Below are positions 58,863-64,000 of a DNA stretch of 64,000 bases, one piece after another. The notes below the pieces were generated by a model. The model did no database searches. It worked only from the letters and a program-made list of their open reading frames with translations, and was not told the origin of the DNA. The translations under genes and the position numbers were made by a program. Origin of the DNA: Bdellovibrionales bacterium (lineage in GTDB: Bacteria > Pseudomonadota > Alphaproteobacteria > UBA9219). Positions within the stretch are counted from its first letter, which is position 1. Each line of letters begins with the position of its first letter. The DNA lies in the NCBI GenBank assembly GCA_041662785.1, contig JBAZRW010000004.1, forward strand, positions 62,001-126,000. Reading direction: 5' to 3'.

Positions 58863-59611
58863 CGTCTTTTCTCAAGCGGCTTCATGGTTGGGCGCGGGGC
58901 GTGCTGAGGCCTTTATGGGATATTTTGATGCCGCCCCTCTGTTTGGGCTGCGATGCGCATGTCACAGAAAACCAGACCCTTTGCGCCGCGTGCTGGAAGG
59001 CGATTCATTTCGTGAACGCGCCTTTCTGTCCGTGTTGCGGCGCGCCGTTTGATTCGCCGATGGGTGAGGGCGCGTTATGCAGCGTGTGCCTTGCCGAGAC
59101 GCCCGCCTTCACGGCGGCGCGGAGTGTCTTTTTGTATGATGAGGCCAGCAAGCCCCTTTTGCTGCGCTTTAAACATGCCGATCAATTGCAGGGGTTGCCG
59201 TTGTTTGTGCAGGGGCTCGCGCGGGCGGGGGAAGTTTTTTGGCCGGAGGTTGACGGAATCGTTCCCGTCCCGTTGCATCGCTGGCGGCTTTTGAAGCGGC
59301 GCTATAATCAGTCTGCCTTGTTGGCCACCGCCTTGGGCAAGCGCGTTCAAAAGCGGGTTTTGGTCGATGCCTTGGTGCGCGAGAGGCCTACGCCGCCCCA
59401 AGGGCACTTTTCGAAAAAGCAGCGCCTTTTGAATGTGCGTGGCGCGTTTGCCCTGCGCGGCGGCGTGGACGTGCGTGGCCTTAAGCTCATTGTGGTGGAT
59501 GACGTAATGACGTCGGGCGCGACGGTTAATGAATGTGCCCGAATCCTCCTTGCGGCGGGGGCAGCGCGGGTGGATGTCCTGACGCTGGCGCGGGTTAAGG
59601 GCGCGGATTGA
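58859..59611 (+). CDS. comF: ComF family phosphoribosyltransferase-like protein
   Basis: A 250-aa protein with an N-terminal zinc finger (CLGCDAHVTENQTLCAACW, FCPCCGAPFD) and a phosphoribosyltransferase fold with PRPP motif IVVDDVMTSGATVNECA. ComF takes part in natural transformation in Gram-positives and Haemophilus; in other bacteria it is widespread with unclear role. It is translationally coupled to the carbamoyltransferase. Confidence 0.93.
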   Translation: MTSFLKRLHGWARGVLRPLWDILMPPLCLGCDAHVTENQTLCAACWKAIHFVNAPFCPCCGAPFDSPMGEGALCSVCLAETPAFTAARSVFLYDEASKPLLLRFKHADQLQGLPLFVQGLARAGEVFWPEVDGIVPVPLHRWRLLKRRYNQSALLATALGKRVQKRVLVDALVRERPTPPQGHFSKKQRLLNVRGAFALRGGVDVRGLKLIVVDDVMTSGATVNECARILLAAGAARVDVLTLARVKGAD

Positions 59612-59777
59612 TTCTGGGGATAACAGCCTGAACCATCAGATTCATAAGAGAAAATCGTGGTTAAAAGGAGTGGGCGTCACGAAAGGGGGCTTTTTAAGCT
59701 TAACATCGCTGCGATATCTCTTGCTTTTTGCGTGGGTGAGTCTATGATGCGTTGCAAATCCGATGGTTAGTATGAGC

Positions 59778-59802
59778 GGTGGGCCAAAAGCCCGCCTTTT
59801 TT
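59778..59802 (+). terminator. Intrinsic terminator or attenuator before nusA
   Basis: GGTGGGC (59778-59784) pairs with GCCCGCC (59790-59796) around CAAAA, followed by TTTTTT. A TATGAT -10-like box at 59743-59748 lies just upstream, so a transcript starting there would meet this hairpin before nusA (59870); it could equally just end the comF transcript. The rest of 59612-59869 holds no gene; rimP, which usually precedes nusA, is not there. Confidence 0.7.
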
Positions 59803-59869
59803 ATTGCCCAAAGCGGGTGGTTTCCAAAACAGATTAGGTTCACAGCAAGGTTTAGGACGAGGTTCGAAA

Positions 59870-61369
59870 ATGGAATTGTTGCATGTTGCCGATGCGGTCG
59901 CGCGTGAAAAGAACATTGAGCGCGATGAGGTCTTGGAAGCGATGGAGCAGGCTATTCAAAAAGCTGGCCGCGCCAAATATGGCTATGAGCATGATATCCG
60001 TGCGACGATCGACCGCAAGACGGGCGAAGTTCACTTGCAGCGCTATTTGCTGGTCGTCGAAACGGTTGAAGAAGAACATACGCAGCTGACGTTGAAAGCC
60101 GCGCGTAAGACCAAAGCCGATGCCGCGCTGGGCGAATACATTATTGACGACCTTCCCCCCATCGATCTGGGCCGCATCGCGGCGCAGACGGCCAAGCAGG
60201 TTATCGTGCAAAAAGTGCGCGAAGCCGAACGTCGTCGCCAGTTTATCGAATACAAGGATCGCGTGGGCGAAATTATCAGCGGCACGGTCAAACGCGTCGA
60301 ATACGGCAATATCACTATCGATTTGGGCCGCGCCGAAGCGCTTTTGTCGCGTGATGAAAGCTTGCCGCGCGAGCATTTCAAGAATGGCGACCGCGTTCGC
60401 GCCTATATCTTTGACGTGCGCGAAGAGCAGCGCGGCGCGCAGATTTTTGTCTCGCGCACCCACCCCGTCTTTATGGCCAAGTTGTTCTCGCAAGAAGTGC
60501 CTGAGATTTATGACGGCGTGATCGAAATCAAGTCCGTGGCCCGTGACCCCGGAAGCCGCGCGAAGATCGCCGTGCTTTCGAATGACAGCTCGATCGATCC
60601 CGTCGGCGCGTGCGTCGGCATGCGCGGCAGCCGTGTTCAAGCGGTTGTGGGCGAACTTCAAGGCGAGAAGATTGACATTATTCCTTGGTCGCAAGATCCG
60701 GCCACGTTTGTCGTGAACGCGCTGGCTCCCGCCGAAGTTGCCAAGGTCGTGCTGGACGAAGACAACCACCGTATGGATGTTGTTGTGCCGGATGAGCAGC
60801 TGTCGCTGGCCATTGGCCGTCGTGGGCAGAATGTGCGCCTTGCCTCCATGCTCACGGGCTGGGACATCGATATTCTGACCGAGAAGGAAGAGTCCGAGCG
60901 CCGTCAGGAAGAGCTGCGTAGCCGCACCGAATTGTTCATCGAAGCCCTGTCGGTTGATGATGTGATTGCCCATTTGCTGTGCAGCGAAGGCTTTACCCGC
61001 GTCGAGCAGATTGCCGACACGCCTGCCGATGAGCTGGCGGAGATCGAAGGCTTTGATATCGAGGTCGGGAGCGAGCTGCAACAACGCGCTCGTTCATGGC
61101 TGGCTGAAAAGGCGGCGAAGCTTGAATCCACGCGCCTTGATTTGGGCGTAACCGACGATGTGATGGGGCTTGCCCATATGACGGTTGAGATGGCCGTGAA
61201 GCTGGGAGAAAAGGACCTTAAGACCCTTGACGACGTTGCTGATTTGGCGGGCGATGAGCTGCGCGAAATCGTGGGCGAAGACGAGATTACGCTCGCGCGT
61301 GCGAATGACATAATTATGGCGGCCCGTGCGCATTGGTTTGCGGATGACGCTTCTGCTCCTACTGAATAA
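59870..61369 (+). CDS. nusA: Transcription termination/antitermination protein NusA
   Basis: A 499-aa RNA-polymerase-associated protein. It has an N-terminal RNAP-binding domain, an S1 domain (GEIISGTVKRVEYGNITIDLG), KH1 and KH2 (DPVGACVGMRGSRVQAVVGE, AIGRRGQNVRLASMLTGWDI), and two C-terminal acidic helix-hairpin-helix repeats (residues ~350-490) as in proteobacteria. I start it at ATG 59870 (MELLHVADAVAREKNI), the family start; a longer frame opens at 59804 through the terminator. The start of the nusA-ylxR-infB operon. Confidence 0.97.
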   Translation: MELLHVADAVAREKNIERDEVLEAMEQAIQKAGRAKYGYEHDIRATIDRKTGEVHLQRYLLVVETVEEEHTQLTLKAARKTKADAALGEYIIDDLPPIDLGRIAAQTAKQVIVQKVREAERRRQFIEYKDRVGEIISGTVKRVEYGNITIDLGRAEALLSRDESLPREHFKNGDRVRAYIFDVREEQRGAQIFVSRTHPVFMAKLFSQEVPEIYDGVIEIKSVARDPGSRAKIAVLSNDSSIDPVGACVGMRGSRVQAVVGELQGEKIDIIPWSQDPATFVVNALAPAEVAKVVLDEDNHRMDVVVPDEQLSLAIGRRGQNVRLASMLTGWDIDILTEKEESERRQEELRSRTELFIEALSVDDVIAHLLCSEGFTRVEQIADTPADELAEIEGFDIEVGSELQQRARSWLAEKAAKLESTRLDLGVTDDVMGLAHMTVEMAVKLGEKDLKTLDDVADLAGDELREIVGEDEITLARANDIIMAARAHWFADDASAPTE

Positions 61370-61389
61370 GATGAGGACCAACGGAAGAT

Positions 61390-62049
61390 ATGTTGATGGT
61401 AGAAACTTCCTCACGCGATGCCACGGACACGCAGGCGGCCTTTGTGTCGCCAGCGGAGCGCCGTTGCCTTGTCACGGGCGAGTCTAAAGCCAAAAGCGAT
61501 CTGATCCGTTTTGTCGTCGGCCCCGCGAATGTTGTTGTTCCCGACCTCACCTTACGCTTGCCTGGGCGTGGCCTTTGGGTGAGCGCGACGCGCGAGGCGC
61601 TGACCCGCGCGATCACCAAAAACCTGTTCTCCCGTGCGGCCAAGACCAAGGTCACGGTTCCCCCCGATCTTCTGGATCAAGTCGAAACGCTGCTTGCGCG
61701 GCGGTGCCTGTCGCTTTTGGGCCTTGCCAAAGGCGCGGGCGCGATTGTCACGGGACAGCCCCAAATCGAACATGCTCTTTCGCATAGCGGTTTGGCGTCG
61801 ATCCTTTTGGCAGCCGATGCAGGGCGCGATTGCCGCAAGAAACTTTCTCGTGCCCATGTGACTGAGGCAGGTTTTTCGCGTACCGAGCTGGGCGCGGCGC
61901 TGGGTCATGATCATCTTGCCTCTGTGGGATTGAAGCCCCACGCCCTAACGGAAAAGCTTCAAAAGGAATGCGCACGCTGGCAAGGGGTCAGGGCCAAGGA
62001 CAGTGATTTAACCGATAAAGACACGACGGAAAGCAGTGAAGAACGATGA
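61390..62049 (+). CDS. ylxR: YlxR/DUF448 domain protein with L7Ae-like C-terminal domain
   Basis: A 219-aa RNA-binding protein. The N-terminal YlxR fold (ERRCLVTGESKAKSDLIRFV, LPGRGLWVSATREAL, AITKNLFSRA) is followed by an L7Ae/L30e-like domain (LLGLAKGAGAIVTGQPQIEH). Such fusions between nusA and infB are common in alphaproteobacteria and probably act in RNP assembly. Its TGA overlaps the infB ATG. Confidence 0.93.
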   Translation: MLMVETSSRDATDTQAAFVSPAERRCLVTGESKAKSDLIRFVVGPANVVVPDLTLRLPGRGLWVSATREALTRAITKNLFSRAAKTKVTVPPDLLDQVETLLARRCLSLLGLAKGAGAIVTGQPQIEHALSHSGLASILLAADAGRDCRKKLSRAHVTEAGFSRTELGAALGHDHLASVGLKPHALTEKLQKECARWQGVRAKDSDLTDKDTTESSEER

Positions 62050-64000
62050 CGGATAAAGAGCCTAAAAAAGTTCTCAGTCTTGGTGGCAAGCCTACGCTTG
62101 AGCTGAAAAAGACGCCTGTTGCTGAAGTTAAAGTCAGCGGCGGCGCAGCGGGTGGCGCGGGCAGCGTGCGCCAAAGCTTTTCGCATGGTCGGTCTAAGAC
62201 CGTCGCGGTTGAAGTCAAGCGCAAGCGCACCGATAGCGCCTCGCCGACCGTCGTTAAAAAGGACGGCGTGACAGGCGCGCGTGCTAGCGCCTTGGGATCC
62301 AAGATTGCCGTTGGTGGAGCCGCTCCTTCTGGGGCAGGTCGCCAACTGACGCAAGAAGAGCGTGAATCGCGCATGCGCGCGCTACGCGGTGCGGTGATCG
62401 ATAATGAAAGCCGCCGCAAAATCGCGGAAGAGCTAGAGCAAGAGCAGGTCTTTGAGTCTGCGCCCCAACCTGAAGAGCCTGTTGCTGAAGATATTACGCT
62501 TTCTCCGCGTGAAAGACTCCGTCAGCGTGAGATGGAAGAGCTGCAACAAATTCAGGCGCAAGAACGCGTCGATAGCGAACAGCGTAAGCTGGATGATGAA
62601 AAACGCGCCAAGACTCTTGCCGCCAGCGGCATGCGCCGTGGTGAGGGCGAACGCGGCAAGGCAGGCGGGATGCGCGGTGCGGACATGACCGCCGAGCACG
62701 CTTTGTCCCTGTCGCCGCGTCGTGGTGTGGCCCCTGTTGTCACCACGGAAGAAGAGTCGGATGAAGGCGGCGCTCGTCGTGGACGTGGCGGACGCGGTGC
62801 GCCCCAGCAACGGCGCAGCAGCGGCGCACCTTCGGGTGATCGTCGCCGTGGCGGCAAGATGACCGTGACGCAGGTTTTAGAGGGCGAAGAGGGTGGACGC
62901 CACCGCTCGGTTGCTGCGATGCGTCGCCGCAGTGAGCGTGAAAAACGTCAAGCGATGGGGACCCAAGAACAAGTCAAGCAAGTGCGCGATGTTATTATTC
63001 CTGAAGTCATCACGGTGCAGGAATTGGCCAACCGCATGGCCGAGCGTGGCGTGGACGTTATCAAATCGCTGATGAAAATGGGCGTGATGGTAACAATTAC
63101 GCAAAGCATCGATGCCGATACGGCGGAATTGGTGGCGACCGAGTTCGGCCATCGCATTAAGCGCGTGGCGGAATCGGATGTTGAATCGGGTCTGTCGCTT
63201 ATTGAAGATACGGCGGAAAACATGCTGCCGCGTCCCCCTGTCGTCACGGTCATGGGCCATGTCGATCACGGCAAGACTTCTTTGCTGGACGCTTTGCGCT
63301 CGACCGATGTTGTCGCGGGCGAAGCAGGTGGCATTACGCAGCATATCGGCGCGTATCAGATTGTTCTTCCCAAGCCGATGCACGGTTTTGACCGCATCAC
63401 CTTTATTGATACCCCGGGCCATGCGGCCTTTACCGAAATGCGCGCGCGCGGCGCGAACGTCACGGATATCGTGGTGCTGGTCGTCGCCGCCGATGATGGC
63501 ATTATGCCGCAAACGATTGAAGCCATTCGCCATGCCAAGGCGGCTGGCGCGCCGCTTATTGTGGCGATCAACAAATGTGATTTGCCTGCCGCCAATCCGG
63601 ATCGTGTTCGCCAAGAGCTTCTCTCGCACGATGTTCAGGTGGAAGAAATGGGCGGCGAGGTTCTGTCGGTCGAGATTTCGGCGAAGAAGCGCACAGGCCT
63701 TGATAAGCTGCAAGACGCGATCTTGTTGCAGGCGGAAATCTTGGATCTGAAGTCAAATCCTGACCGCGCCGCCGAAGGCGCTGTGGTTGAGGCTAAGATG
63801 GAAAAGGGTCGCGGCTCGGTCGCTACCGTTTTGATCCAACGCGGCACGATCAAGGTTGGCGATATTTTTGTGGCGGGCGCAGAGTGGGGACGCGTTCGCG
63901 CCCTTATCAACGATCACGGCAAAAATGTGCCAACGGCTGGCCCCGCCATGCCTGTCGAGGTTATTGGCCTGAATGGCACGCCTGTGGCGGGCGATGAGTT
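62046..64000 (+). CDS. infB: Translation initiation factor IF-2 (5' part)
   Basis: The first ~651 codons; the 3' end is outside the window. A long basic, low-complexity N-terminal region (LSLGGKPTLELKK ... RRGRGGRGAPQQRR) is followed by the GTPase: G1 GHVDHGKTS (residues 404-412), G3 DTPGHAAF and G4 NKCD, then the start of domain II (KMEKGRGSVATVLIQRGTIK). It places initiator tRNA on the 30S subunit. ATG 62046 overlaps the ylxR stop. Confidence 0.97.
   Translation, partial: MTDKEPKKVLSLGGKPTLELKKTPVAEVKVSGGAAGGAGSVRQSFSHGRSKTVAVEVKRKRTDSASPTVVKKDGVTGARASALGSKIAVGGAAPSGAGRQLTQEERESRMRALRGAVIDNESRRKIAEELEQEQVFESAPQPEEPVAEDITLSPRERLRQREMEELQQIQAQERVDSEQRKLDDEKRAKTLAASGMRRGEGERGKAGGMRGADMTAEHALSLSPRRGVAPVVTTEEESDEGGARRGRGGRGAPQQRRSSGAPSGDRRRGGKMTVTQVLEGEEGGRHRSVAAMRRRSEREKRQAMGTQEQVKQVRDVIIPEVITVQELANRMAERGVDVIKSLMKMGVMVTITQSIDADTAELVATEFGHRIKRVAESDVESGLSLIEDTAENMLPRPPVVTVMGHVDHGKTSLLDALRSTDVVAGEAGGITQHIGAYQIVLPKPMHGFDRITFIDTPGHAAFTEMRARGANVTDIVVLVVAADDGIMPQTIEAIRHAKAAGAPLIVAINKCDLPAANPDRVRQELLSHDVQVEEMGGEVLSVEISAKKRTGLDKLQDAILLQAEILDLKSNPDRAAEGAVVEAKMEKGRGSVATVLIQRGTIKVGDIFVAGAEWGRVRALINDHGKNVPTAGPAMPVEVIGLNGTPVAGDE

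Noticed and set aside
59852..61084. 410-aa minus-strand frame opposite nusA
   Set aside because: It is a GC-driven shadow of nusA; nusA has full domain support.

Overview
The window is a chromosomal stretch from an alphaproteobacterium. Three things point there: the ruvCAB-ybgC-tolQRAB-pal block, clpX-lon-hup with a tRNA-Val, and a MucR/Ros-family regulator with an OlsB-type ornithine-lipid acyltransferase. The backbone is moderately GC-rich and uses ATGA stop/start overlaps in many operons. I cannot name the order or genus. The chromosome is unusually full of small palindromic repeats, MITE-like elements and inserted accessory genes.

Layout: 1-4.7 kb holds the end of clpX, an inserted solute-binding-protein (SBP) gene, lon and hup. 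4.8-6.35 kb is a tRNA-Val gene followed by an array of tRNA-tail copies, perfect palindromes, an unknown cargo gene and a MITE. 6.3-17.8 kb (minus strand) is alr, then the Tol-Pal operon, ybgC and ruvCAB. A four-helix-bundle gene sits between tolR and tolA, and three more SBP paralogues sit between ruvB and ybgC. 17.9-25.8 kb has a 52-aa ORF with its own terminator, nfeD-SPFH, a caspase-like lipoprotein, a tsaD that carries two palindromic repeats inside its reading frame, gpsA, an unknown gene and a PPP-type phosphatase. 26-36 kb has a leucine-rich leader peptide and leuA, xseB-ispA, two unknown genes, rsmB, an orphan PhnD-like binding protein, rpe, a heparinase-II/III protein and an orphan prepilin. 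36.8-44 kb has olsB, mucR, lolCD, an AT-rich type II restriction-modification pair and an archaeal/eukaryotic-type proS. 44-59.6 kb has valS, a CoA-binding protein, a TetR-controlled RND efflux operon with an AcrR-like operator, pbp1A, and a carbamoyltransferase-comF pair. The window ends in nusA-ylxR-infB, with infB cut by the window edge.

Functional picture: most genes are housekeeping (proteolysis, envelope integrity, Holliday-junction resolution, translation, isoprenoid and leucine synthesis, lipoprotein export). The accessory signal is insertional. Palindromic elements sit in nearly every long intergenic gap and have entered tsaD in frame; one supplies the likely start of a small secreted protein and another forms the stop codon of alr. 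Four related SBP genes without permeases were inserted at two housekeeping loci; one is bracketed by a 42-bp duplication of the clpX 3' end. The candidates I consider most novel are the tRNA-Val tail/palindrome array, the modular palindromes inside tsaD, and the SBP family with its clpX-tail duplication.
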